64,000 nucleotides of DNA from assembly GCA_964418585.1 (NCBI GenBank), contig CAYQMG010000176.1:33775-97774 (forward strand), in the 5' to 3' direction. The position numbers and the translations under genes were made by a program. Each line of letters starts with the position of its first letter. Within the stretch, counting starts at the first letter, position 1. Below, one piece after another: positions 9,223 through 17,515 of the stretch. Under the pieces are notes generated by a model. That model had not been told where the DNA came from, did not search any database, and saw nothing but the letters and a program-made list of their open reading frames with translations. Source of the DNA: JAJRTE01 sp964418585 (GTDB lineage Bacteria > Myxococcota_A > UBA796 > JAJRTE01).

Positions 9223-10373
9223 TGGACTACGTATTTCCAAACGAAGAGAACGTGATCTGGACGGTGATGATCGTGCTCTACCCGTACATTACCGGGTTGG
9301 TGGCTGGCGCCTTCATCGTCTCTTCCCTCTACCACCTCTTTGGACGCGAAGAACTCAAGCCCGTCGCCAGGTTCTCGCTCGGCTCCGCGTTCGTGTTCCT
9401 CCTGTTCGCGCCCATGCCGCTGCTCGTGCACCTGGGGCACCCGGAGCGGGCTTTCAACATCATGATCACCCCTCACTTCACATCGGCGATGGCCGGGTTC
9501 GGCTTCATCTACACCGCCTACCTGGTTCTGGTGGTGCTCGAACTCTGGTTCGTGTTGCGCAGCGACCTGATCGCGCGGGCAAAGGGAAAGGGCCTGATCG
9601 CCTTCCTCTGTCGAGCTGCGGTCTTCTTCGACCTGTACGAGGACGATGCCACGCGCGCGGTGGACCACAAGATCGTCAAGGTCCTCGCCGGAATCGGCAT
9701 TCCGATGGCCTGCCTGCTCCATGGCTACGTTGGGTTCCTGTTCGGATCGATCAAGGCGAATCCCTGGTGGTCCACCCCGCTGATGTTCGTGATTTTCATT
9801 TTCTCGGCCATCGTGTCCGGGATTTCGGTGCTCATCTTCCACTATTTCGTGGTGAGCAAAATCAATGGATGGAAAGTAGACATCCCATGTGTCCGTTCCA
9901 TGGGTAAGTACCTGTGGGGATTCATGATCGTTGCGGTGTCGCTCGAGGCGCTCGAAATCCTCTCCATCGCCTACAAGCAAACGGAAGAATGGGACGTGCT
10001 CAGCCGCCTGATCGAGGAGAAGCTCATGTTCTCCTACGTGGTGCTCCAGTTCTTCATCTTTTCGCTGATCCCGTTCTTCATCCTCGCGGTCACCGCTCTG
10101 TTCAAGCTCAGCGACCGGATGGCGAACGCATTGACCTGGATCGCTGCCACCATGCTCCTCGTCCAGGTGCTGCTCATGCGCTGGAACGTGGTCATCGGGG
10201 GTCAACTGTTGTCCAAGTCCCTGAGAGGGTTTACCAGCTATTTCCCGGGGATCTGGGAAAAAGAAGGTTTGATCACGGCAGCGGTCATTTTCACGCTGCC
10301 GTTCGGCATACTCTACCTGTTCCATCGGCTTGTGTCCCTCTTCCCTGACGTCGAAAAGACCCGGGTGGCATGA
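9222..10373 (+). CDS. NrfD/PsrC-family quinone-interacting membrane subunit
   Basis: This 383-residue polytopic protein has roughly nine to ten transmembrane helices. The family (NrfD, PsrC, DmsC relatives) oxidises or reduces membrane quinones and anchors the iron-sulfur subunit. The GTG start at 9222 shares a base with the preceding stop (TAGTG) and has AAGGAGG about nine bases upstream, which decides it over the in-frame ATG at 9186 inside the previous gene. Family-like features include an early helix with GLVAGAF, then PLLVHLGHPERA, a motif common in NrfD proteins. The long connecting stretch FFDLYEDDATRAVDHK (about 142-157) is a loop between helices. It closes the three-gene redox operon. 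Confidence 0.92.
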   Translation: MDYVFPNEENVIWTVMIVLYPYITGLVAGAFIVSSLYHLFGREELKPVARFSLGSAFVFLLFAPMPLLVHLGHPERAFNIMITPHFTSAMAGFGFIYTAYLVLVVLELWFVLRSDLIARAKGKGLIAFLCRAAVFFDLYEDDATRAVDHKIVKVLAGIGIPMACLLHGYVGFLFGSIKANPWWSTPLMFVIFIFSAIVSGISVLIFHYFVVSKINGWKVDIPCVRSMGKYLWGFMIVAVSLEALEILSIAYKQTEEWDVLSRLIEEKLMFSYVVLQFFIFSLIPFFILAVTALFKLSDRMANALTWIAATMLLVQVLLMRWNVVIGGQLLSKSLRGFTSYFPGIWEKEGLITAAVIFTLPFGILYLFHRLVSLFPDVEKTRVA

Positions 10374-10439
10374 GCCGAAGGCCGCTTCAGTCGGACCGCT
10401 CCACGCCCGCTTTTTCGTGGAGCCTGGAGACAGGGCGCA

Positions 10440-12113
10440 GTGGACCCGAATCGACCGCAGGCACCTCTCGAGTCCCTGGAGGCCCGACTCCAGGCCCTGG
10501 AAGACCGCGTCAGCAAGCTCGAGCAGTGCGTACCAGGAGCTGACAGGTCCCCGCCATGCCAACCGTGTCCTCCACCGCGGGGCCGGTCCAGGGCAGGGTC
10601 GGCCGCGTCCAGCCTGTTCGGCGGGATTGCACTGGTCTGCTTTTCCCTGCTGGGCGCTCTGTTCCTCCGAATCGCCGCCAGACGCGAATGGCTCGATCAC
10701 GGCACAGGCACGGCCCTGGGATTGGCATACGCCCTGGCGCTCATCGCACTGCCCGCCATCCGGGTCGCGCACGGACGACCGGATCGACACCACGGGGCCT
10801 GGCTCCAGTATTGCGGAGTCGTCCTTGCGGTTTCCGTGGTCCTCGAGACCCTGCACCGAGGGATGCACATGACCGCGGCCCTCGCGGCCGCGGCGGCCCT
10901 GACGATCGGACTCGTATCCGCCGTGGCGGCGCACCTCTCCGGTAGGCGACTCCTGGCAGCATTCGCCTCGGTCGCTTCCCTCACGACGATCGCCGGGATC
11001 GGACTCCCCTGCGGGGACGAATTCTTCCGCCTGGCAAGCTTCCTCACCCTGGTGGGAGGAGGCGTACTCCTGGGACGCCGGCGTGCGTGGCCTGCCGTGC
11101 GGATCGTATCCCTGGTCTCCGGCGCCCTGCTGCTTGGCTTCGCCGTCCTGGTCACCGCCCATCGACCGTCGTGCCCCGAGACCACCCGGCATGCCCTCCA
11201 GCTCGGACTCGCGCTGCTCTGGGTCACCGCCGTGGCACATCACGCCTGCCTGCCCCGGCACGCGGTATCCGGCGAGGCCGCGATCCTGCCCGCGGTGACC
11301 CTCTGGATCGGTCCCTTGCTCCTGTTCGCCTCCCCCGACCAGACACTTCCGGCAGGTGCGGCCACAACCGCAGCGGCCTGGGCCGCCCTGCTCGCCGGAA
11401 CCCGATTGTCGATATCCCGCGCAAGACTCCACGGATTCGGTGCAACAGCCGTTATCCTGTCCTTGATGTTCTTGCCCCGGATCGATCCCACCGGGACAAC
11501 CTTGATGGCTGGAGCCTGGGCTTGCCTGCTCACCTGGAAACACGCACGAACCCGCTTCCTGCATGCCTGCACCATGGTCCTGGCGCTGAGCAGTACCACG
11601 GTCGCCGTTACCGCAGGCGCACTCCTGAATGATCCGGTCCACGGAGCTGCTGCCGCTGCTGGCTGGGCAGCGATTCTGGCCATCGGCCTGGGCACGCTGT
11701 GGTGCACCGAGGCTCAACTGCGCCATGGCGACCGGGCCGGCCGTTTCCCCTGGAGTTCGGCAGCGCTCCTGGCGACCATGTCCTTGAGCGCATTCGGCGC
11801 CCTGCGATCAGGAGCGATGGCCGCCGGCCTGTCGAACGACTGGTTGGTTGTGGCCGAGTCCTTGAGCATCGCGGCCCTGGCAACGTGTGGTATCCTGTGG
11901 GGCGGCAAGCGGTCCTGCCGGGAAAGCCTCGCCCTGGGCCTGATCGGCCTGGGCCTGCTCCTGATCAAGGTAGGATTGCTCGACCTGTTCGCACTGTCCC
12001 CCGGTCAACTCGTGATCGATGTCATCGCCCTCGGCACCGCCTGCCTCGTGGCTTCTCATACCTTGAAATCACGGGAGCCCGCCTGCCCCCCCCAAGAAAA
12101 CGCACCCACCTGA
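10440..12113 (+). CDS. large polytopic membrane protein with N-terminal coiled coil (DUF2339-like)
   Basis: The 557-residue protein has a GTG start at 10440. Residues 10-30 form a short coiled coil (LESLEARLQALEDRVSKLEQ), then a proline/arginine-rich linker, then about 15-18 hydrophobic helices to the end. The layout of a coiled coil followed by many transmembrane segments recalls DUF2339 membrane proteins, but I see no diagnostic motif and the function is unknown. It starts 66 bases after the NrfD gene on the same strand, so it may be read through from the redox operon. A long open frame on the opposite strand (9192-11726) is Gln/Gly-rich and is rejected as a shadow of this gene. Confidence 0.72.
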   Translation: MDPNRPQAPLESLEARLQALEDRVSKLEQCVPGADRSPPCQPCPPPRGRSRAGSAASSLFGGIALVCFSLLGALFLRIAARREWLDHGTGTALGLAYALALIALPAIRVAHGRPDRHHGAWLQYCGVVLAVSVVLETLHRGMHMTAALAAAAALTIGLVSAVAAHLSGRRLLAAFASVASLTTIAGIGLPCGDEFFRLASFLTLVGGGVLLGRRRAWPAVRIVSLVSGALLLGFAVLVTAHRPSCPETTRHALQLGLALLWVTAVAHHACLPRHAVSGEAAILPAVTLWIGPLLLFASPDQTLPAGAATTAAAWAALLAGTRLSISRARLHGFGATAVILSLMFLPRIDPTGTTLMAGAWACLLTWKHARTRFLHACTMVLALSSTTVAVTAGALLNDPVHGAAAAAGWAAILAIGLGTLWCTEAQLRHGDRAGRFPWSSAALLATMSLSAFGALRSGAMAAGLSNDWLVVAESLSIAALATCGILWGGKRSCRESLALGLIGLGLLLIKVGLLDLFALSPGQLVIDVIALGTACLVASHTLKSREPACPPQENAPT

Positions 12114-12117
12114 CCGT

Positions 12118-12519
12118 TCAAGAAGGATTCCACCCCGGCACCTCGCCCAGGGCCTGCCTCAATACCCGGCACGAACGGCACAATACCATCTTCTGCCGCC
12201 AGGTCGCGGCTCGAGCGCCCCCGCACCGGGTCCCCCCCACCAGCCAGCACATGTCCCCCGCCCCCAGCTCCCAGACCGGGCACGTCCGCCGTACCCGGTC
12301 ATCACACTTCACCACTTCCCAACACGGACGAGGGACCGCGGTGCGCCGATTCTTGAGCACCAACAGGAGGACGAGGTAGCGCTCCACGTGGATCGGCACG
12401 GGCCGCCAGCCCTGTTCATAGGCCTGCACCGCCTTCACTGACGTGCCGAGCAAGCATGCCAGTTCCTTCTGGGTCCTCCCCAAACGCTTCCTGAATGCGT
12501 GGAACTGTTGGGCCTCCAT
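12118..12519 (-). CDS. XRE-type DNA-binding protein with a C-terminal two-CW cysteine domain
   Basis: The 133-residue protein starts at 12519 behind AAGGAGGG. Residues 8-50 are a helix-turn-helix of the XRE/Cro type (FRKRLGRTQKELACLLGTS, then AVQAYEQG). Residues 66-117 carry seven cysteines in the two-CW pattern: C66-W, C72, C80, C91-W, C99, C114 and C117, consistent with zinc or another metal. A cytoplasmic regulator that senses metal or redox state is a reasonable inference; the DNA target is unknown. It converges tail-to-tail with the membrane-protein gene, four bases apart. Confidence 0.8.
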   Translation of the reverse strand: MEAQQFHAFRKRLGRTQKELACLLGTSVKAVQAYEQGWRPVPIHVERYLVLLLVLKNRRTAVPRPCWEVVKCDDRVRRTCPVWELGAGDMCWLVGGTRCGGARAATWRQKMVLCRSCRVLRQALGEVPGWNPS

Positions 12520-12975
12520 GATATCCCGACCCTCCTTGCCGGCGCAGCAACGCACCCTCCGGTTCGTGCCGCCTTCGCAACGTGTCGACTCCTGGCCACT
12601 CGAATCGTGATTCTACACCGGTGGCGCCTGGGGTCAACGAGACTCCTTCCACAGTCGCTCCTGGTATGAAAAGCCTCGGCCCGGCCCTCCCGACGTGCGT
12701 GGCACCCATGCTCCGGACATTGCAGCGCTGGCGCAGAAAGCGGCAATGTGGTAAACACGGGAAAGACACGTGAAAGGGAGGAGCCCCGTCAGCGTGATTC
12801 GAAATGGATTGTGCTCAACCGGTAGGTTCCTTGTTCCGATATCCACCTTGGAAGGCCGACTGCCGAACCCACCGGGGCGGGCCAACGAGCGCCACCCGAC
12901 GAGTCGGCACCGACGACATCTGGAGCACCATCGACCCGGGATGGGACCCGGTGCTCGAACAACGAGAGGCGTACC
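12520..12975. other. intergenic region between divergent genes
   Basis: This spacer must hold the promoters of the two-CW regulator (leftward) and of the zinc-ribbon protein (rightward). Short frames on both strands lack ribosome binding sites. I could not pick a convincing -35/-10 pair. Confidence 0.35.
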
Positions 12976-13896
12976 ATGAGAGTGACTTGCCCAGAATGCC
13001 TGGCGGTCTACAAGATACCTGATGAAAAGATCACGCAGGACGTGTGCCGAGCCAGGTGCAAGAAGTGCGGAGCCAAGATCATCATTCGGCGAGAGCCCGC
13101 CCAAACCGAGCAGGCAGGGAGTCCGGGCTCCTCGTTCGGTGACGATGAGTTCGTGGAACACGAGGACAAGACCGTGGTGGACACGGTTCCTGAACTGAGG
13201 AACTTCGACGCGACTCCGGCCATTGGAAGCGGGTTCCTCTCTGGTACAGGTGCGCCGGGCGTCACAACCACGCCATACTCCGAACCGGTACCGGGGCTGA
13301 AGATGCGCAAGTTCGACGAAGCGTCCGATGAGTCCGAGGAACCAGAAGTAAGTATCACTCCGGTGGATGGGATCGCTGCTCGAAGTGGCGAGGGGGGTGA
13401 CACGGAGCAAACTGGCCCCGGGAGTGAGGAACCGGTCGCCCCAGAACCTGAACCGGCCACTGCTGGTGCGCCGCAAGCCGATGCCAGCCCCGGCATTCCC
13501 ACGGAGGCGACCCCTCCTCCGCCGCCCCAGGCTGCGGTCGAATCGGAGGAGGCAGCGACCGCCGGAGACACGGAAGGAGCCCCGGCAACCGAACCGGAAG
13601 CCCTGGTGCCTCCCCCGCCCGCCCCCGGAGAATCCGGGTCTGAGAAGGAGGTGTCCTCGAGCACAACCGAGGGTCCCGAGGAGGTCGAGGCGGCGTCCCC
13701 TGCCGGGGCCGCAGAAGCCATGCCGTCCAGGGAGACATCCGCGTCTCGGCTGCCGCGACCACGCAGATCCCTGCCCCCCGGTCTGCTTCCCCGTCCACGG
13801 GGGCCTGTTTCCGAATCCATGAGCAACGCCTTGAGACGCACGGTCAGCGCCATCGTGTTCGTCGCATTTGTGATGTTCCTGCTGCACACCCTGTAG
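12976..13896 (+). CDS. MJ0042-type zinc-ribbon protein with acidic/proline linker and C-terminal membrane anchor
   Basis: This 306-residue protein has an N-terminal MJ0042-type zinc ribbon: two C-x2-C pairs at C5/C8 and C28/C31, with MRVTCPECLAVYKIPDEKI as the typical opening. Residues 40-270 are a disordered Pro/Glu/Ala/Thr-rich linker with runs such as TPPPPPQA. The last 20 residues are hydrophobic (VSAIVFVAFVMFLLHTL), with basic residues just before them, so the protein is probably tail-anchored with the ribbon in the cytoplasm. Such ribbons are common in Myxococcota, often on gliding or signalling proteins, but no specific role is shown here. GAGAGG lies nine bases before the ATG. A kinase gene follows 180 bases downstream. 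Confidence 0.82.
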   Translation: MRVTCPECLAVYKIPDEKITQDVCRARCKKCGAKIIIRREPAQTEQAGSPGSSFGDDEFVEHEDKTVVDTVPELRNFDATPAIGSGFLSGTGAPGVTTTPYSEPVPGLKMRKFDEASDESEEPEVSITPVDGIAARSGEGGDTEQTGPGSEEPVAPEPEPATAGAPQADASPGIPTEATPPPPPQAAVESEEAATAGDTEGAPATEPEALVPPPPAPGESGSEKEVSSSTTEGPEEVEAASPAGAAEAMPSRETSASRLPRPRRSLPPGLLPRPRGPVSESMSNALRRTVSAIVFVAFVMFLLHTL

Positions 13897-13960
13897 CCCC
13901 GGTTCTGGGGGAATTTCCCACCGGACGACACGCCGTTCCCACCCGCCGTTCCAGTATCAG

Positions 13961-13990
13961 GTGACTCGAGCGACCGGTTTCGGCTATCAT
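13961..13990 (+). promoter_or_regulatory. candidate promoter upstream of the first kinase-FGE gene
   Basis: GTGACT at 13961 (four of six matches to TTGACA), an 18-base spacer and TATCAT at 13985 (five of six matches to TATAAT) lie about 90 bases before the kinase ATG. Confidence 0.35.
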
Positions 13991-14078
13991 CAGTGAACCG
14001 ACCAGGGAAGACTGGACAACCGGCACCGGGCCGGCCCCGAAAAGACCGGGCCGCGACACAAGAGAGACGACGCACGAG

Positions 14079-16835
14079 ATGGCACCTGACGACATATCGA
14101 GCACCCTGTTGGCCGACGAACTCCGGGACCTTGCCGACCGTATCGGGCGCGGAGACCTGAGCGTGGACGACCTCAGAACCGCGTTGCTGGCCACCCTCGC
14201 CACCCGAACCGACGCCGCCGTTCCCAGTTCCAGTGAACTCATCGTCCATGGCGACACGGCTCCGACTCACCTGCTCGCCTCACTCGTGGCCCAGGTGGAG
14301 GAGGAACTCGAGCGCAGGCGGGCCTTCCGCGTGAACTCGATCCCCGACGCCTGGCTTGCCTCCAGCGGCACGGACCATCCGGGTTCCTCCGAGTCCTTGA
14401 GCCTCGACGACCCCATCAACACCGTGGCGGGACCACGGCCCACGCCGGAAGGACGCCGGGACCGCCGGCCTCTCTCGGCCATGGACGGCCCGGAGGACGC
14501 CCTCCTGTTTCCCTTGCCCGGCGCACGATACTTGACGTTGAAAACCCTCGGCTCGGGCGGTCAGGGAGCGGTACGAGAACTCCTGGACCGTTCCCTGCAC
14601 CGCGTTGTGGCCCTCAAGGCGCTTCGAGACGAATTCGCCGCCAATCCGATCAGGAAACGGGCATTCCTCGCCGAGGCCTGCCTCACAGCTCAGCTCAGTC
14701 ATCCGTGTATCATCCCCATCTTCGACGTGGGCAAACTCGCCTCTGGCACGCCTTGCTACACCATGATGCGCATTCGAGGCCGCAGCCTTCGCGACGTGCT
14801 CACCGGCATCCGGCGAGGGGAACGCTGGACCGAGGGATTCTCCAGACGACGCCTGCTGGACGTGATCGTCCAGGTCGCCCATGCTGTGGGCTATGCGCAC
14901 CACCGCGGGGTGGTTCACCGGGATCTCAAGCCGGCCAACATCATGCTGGGAAGCTACGGACAGGTCTACGTGGTGGACTGGGGCATCGCCAAGGTGCTGG
15001 GCACCGCTCCGCGATCTCAAGGGGAAGGACCGGTCCGCCTGGCGTTCACTCGTGCCCAGACCCGGCACGGGATCGTCAAAGGAACGCCCACCTACATGGC
15101 TCCGGAACAGGCGCAGGCCCTGCACGACCGCGTTGGGCCTCCGACCGATGTCCACGCGCTCGGCCTCATCCTTTTCGAAATCCTCACCGGCGAGTCCGCA
15201 CGCCCGATCGGGGATGCGGCCGAGGTGCTGTCCACGGCCCGGGAACCCGTACGGGAATCCCCCGAACAGCGCCGTCTCGCCTCGGGAGCGCAGGTGGACC
15301 CGATCCCGGAGGAACTGGACCGAATCGTGATGACTTGCCTCCGCGAGGCTCCGGAAGATCGATACCCGGACGGAGAGGCACTGGCGGACGCGCTCCAGCG
15401 CTTCCTGGAAGGCCAGCGGCTCCGCGAACTTGGCGAGGAGTACGCACTCGAAGGCGAGCACCAGGCGGAACGGATGGCGCTCGCCGAGCAAACCGCCGCG
15501 AGGCTACGAGAGAAACTCGAGGAAGCGCGCAACCGAATCGATCCATGGGCCGACATTCCCACCAAGCGAACCCTGTGGTCCCTGGAAGCCCAGGTACACG
15601 CGGCCGAGGCGACGCGGGAAGAGGCCATGAACGAGGCCATCGCAGCCTTCACCCGCGCCCTGGACAACGACCCGGGGAACCGCCGGGCTCGAGCCGGACT
15701 CGCGGACCTCTACTTCGCGCGACTATGTGAGGCGGAGAAATATGGCCGAATCCGCGACGTGCGCCGGTTCGAGGCCCAGGTTCACCGGTATGACGACGGT
15801 CGGTACGCGCCCAAGCTGGAAGCCTACGGGGCGCTGACCCTGGAAACCACCCCCGAAAGCGCCGAGGTCTGGCTGTACGAACTGGAAAAGCGCGATCGAC
15901 GCCTCATCCCTGTCCGAGGCCGCAAGGTGGCCCGAACCCCCGTGCACATCGACCGAATCCGCACCGGAGCCTACTTCGTCGAACTCGTGGCCTGGAGCGG
16001 CCACCGTACCCGGTACCCCATCTTGATCAAGCGCCAGATGCACTGGAATGGCAAAATCCGCCTCTTCCCGGGAATCGACGAACGGTTCGTCCACGTGCCG
16101 GCCGGGCCGTTCCTCTATTCGGGAGACCGCCTCGCCGAAGGATCCCTCCCAAGAGAGGAACGCTGGGTAGACGACTTCGCTCTCGCCCGTTTCCCAGTCA
16201 CCTGCGCCGAATACCTCAAATTCCTCCACAGCATGCCCGTGGACCAGGCCATTCAACACGCACCCAGAGCTTCCTCCCTCCGCGGCAGCACAGTTTGGTG
16301 GCCCGTCAAGCACGGCCGACTCACCATCCCCCATGCCGACGCCGCTGGTGGACGATGGGGCCCTCGATACCCCGTCCGCGCCGTCAGCCTCCAGGACGCT
16401 CGAGCCTATGCGGCATGGAAAGCTGCAAGTTCTGGACTCAACCTGCGCCTCCCCACCGAACTGGAATGGGAAAAGGCCGCTCGAGGCACCGATGGACGCC
16501 ATTTTCCCTGGGGAAATGACTTCGATGCCACGTTCTGCAAAATGCGCTGGTCCAGACCCGGCAAGCCCGAACCCGAAATCGTCGGCGCCTTCGAATACGA
16601 CGAATCCCCCTACGGCATAAGAGACCTCGCCGGCGGCGTCGCCGAATGGTGCGACAGTTCGTTTGACCGGTACGAAATCATGGCTACAATCAAGGGAGGA
16701 CACTGGCGCAGCGAGGCCTCGGCGTGTCGCCTCGCAAGAAGGGAGGCAGCCGACCCGGACGAACCCGCAGAACATGCCGGATTCCGCCTGGCTCTCGACC
16801 TGTCCGACTCGAGTTCCAGCGACGCTCCAAACTGA
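14079..16835 (+). CDS. Ser/Thr protein kinase fused to a formylglycine-generating-enzyme-type domain
   Basis: The 918-residue protein has no signal peptide. Residues 1-145 are an undefined N-terminal region. A Hanks-type kinase occupies about 150-445: glycine loop GSGGQGAV, Lys180 in VALK, HRDLKPAN at 280, and APE. The magnesium motif is DWG (300-302) instead of DFG, and catalytic residues are otherwise intact. A helical stretch follows (445-545), then a PEGA-like beta region (about 585-665; TPESAEVWLY, TPVHIDRIRTGAYFVEL), and an FGE/sulfatase-modifying-factor fold (669-910; VPAGPF, RFPVTCAEYL, RLPTELEWEKAARG, GGVAEWCD, GFRLAL). In such fusions the FGE fold is often a ligand-binding module (C-type-lectin fold) rather than an enzyme. 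The second kinase at 17516 is a paralogue with the same order. Confidence 0.9.
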   Translation: MAPDDISSTLLADELRDLADRIGRGDLSVDDLRTALLATLATRTDAAVPSSSELIVHGDTAPTHLLASLVAQVEEELERRRAFRVNSIPDAWLASSGTDHPGSSESLSLDDPINTVAGPRPTPEGRRDRRPLSAMDGPEDALLFPLPGARYLTLKTLGSGGQGAVRELLDRSLHRVVALKALRDEFAANPIRKRAFLAEACLTAQLSHPCIIPIFDVGKLASGTPCYTMMRIRGRSLRDVLTGIRRGERWTEGFSRRRLLDVIVQVAHAVGYAHHRGVVHRDLKPANIMLGSYGQVYVVDWGIAKVLGTAPRSQGEGPVRLAFTRAQTRHGIVKGTPTYMAPEQAQALHDRVGPPTDVHALGLILFEILTGESARPIGDAAEVLSTAREPVRESPEQRRLASGAQVDPIPEELDRIVMTCLREAPEDRYPDGEALADALQRFLEGQRLRELGEEYALEGEHQAERMALAEQTAARLREKLEEARNRIDPWADIPTKRTLWSLEAQVHAAEATREEAMNEAIAAFTRALDNDPGNRRARAGLADLYFARLCEAEKYGRIRDVRRFEAQVHRYDDGRYAPKLEAYGALTLETTPESAEVWLYELEKRDRRLIPVRGRKVARTPVHIDRIRTGAYFVELVAWSGHRTRYPILIKRQMHWNGKIRLFPGIDERFVHVPAGPFLYSGDRLAEGSLPREERWVDDFALARFPVTCAEYLKFLHSMPVDQAIQHAPRASSLRGSTVWWPVKHGRLTIPHADAAGGRWGPRYPVRAVSLQDARAYAAWKAASSGLNLRLPTELEWEKAARGTDGRHFPWGNDFDATFCKMRWSRPGKPEPEIVGAFEYDESPYGIRDLAGGVAEWCDSSFDRYEIMATIKGGHWRSEASACRLARREAADPDEPAEHAGFRLALDLSDSSSSDAPN

Positions 16836-16905
16836 GACGGGAACCCCGGCGCACTCCAGAAGACCATCACCTGCGACACTGGAGTACCCCAGGAAACCCG
16901 ACCGG

Positions 16906-17295
16906 TCACCGGGCGGCAAATGCCTCCATCACGCGCATCAGGGCGTGCAGATCGTCCTCGTCCACGATCTTGGGCAACGTATGAATGAACGTGTACAGCG
17001 TGGCCAGGTGCGGTACGTCCCGCCTCAACTCCATCTTCATCACGTCTTCCCGAAGCTTCTCGTCCAGTTCCGGGTCAATGTCAGCCACGGGAACCTCGAG
17101 AACCTCCGCCACTCGAAACACGAGCGCTGTCGGCCACGCCCGATGCCCGCTCAGGACTCTCGAGACATAGCCCTCACTCAACTCGAGCCTGGCTGCCAGG
17201 TCCCGCTGGTCCCAGCGACGGGCTTCCATCACCCCTTTCACCCGCAACGAGATCTCCCGGTCCGAGCGCTTCCTGTCCCGTGGTCGCCTTTTCAT
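16906..17295 (-). CDS. XRE-family helix-turn-helix regulator
   Basis: The 129-residue protein has a basic N-terminus (MKRRPRDRKRS), then a helix-turn-helix at about residues 15-65 (RRWDQRDLAARLELSEGYVS, then VLSGHRAWP) and an acidic helical tail with no known domain. The start at 17295 is the first Met that fits the domain; the purine stretch AGAAAGG is very close to it, so the start is uncertain. It lies between two kinase-FGE genes, tail-to-tail with the first (70 bases) and divergent from the second (220 bases). A local regulator of one or both kinases is a natural inference, but no operator repeat stands out to my eye in the intergenic gap. Confidence 0.8.
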   Translation of the reverse strand: MKRRPRDRKRSDREISLRVKGVMEARRWDQRDLAARLELSEGYVSRVLSGHRAWPTALVFRVAEVLEVPVADIDPELDEKLREDVMKMELRRDVPHLATLYTFIHTLPKIVDEDDLHALMRVMEAFAAR

Positions 17296-17515
17296 GCCTT
17301 TCTGCCGCTTCAACTTCGTGGCGTTCACAAGGGATCCGCATGCATTCCCGCCGGATCCGCCCATTGGACTCCCAGAGTATACCCACGGGCCAAACCCTCG
17401 GCAACCATTTTTGCAAAATTTTCGCCCCTCCCCCAACAAACGCACCTGCATCCAGACCGAGAGGCACGCTTCGACTCCGCTCAGCCCTCCCGGTCCTCGA
17501 GCGAAAGGCGCAACC

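Noticed and set aside
9192..11726. 844-codon open frame on the minus strand opposite the NrfD and membrane-protein genes
   Set aside because: It overlaps two well-supported genes on the other strand, is dominated by Gln, Gly, Asp and Glu, and has no ribosome binding site; it is the expected reverse shadow of hydrophobic codons.
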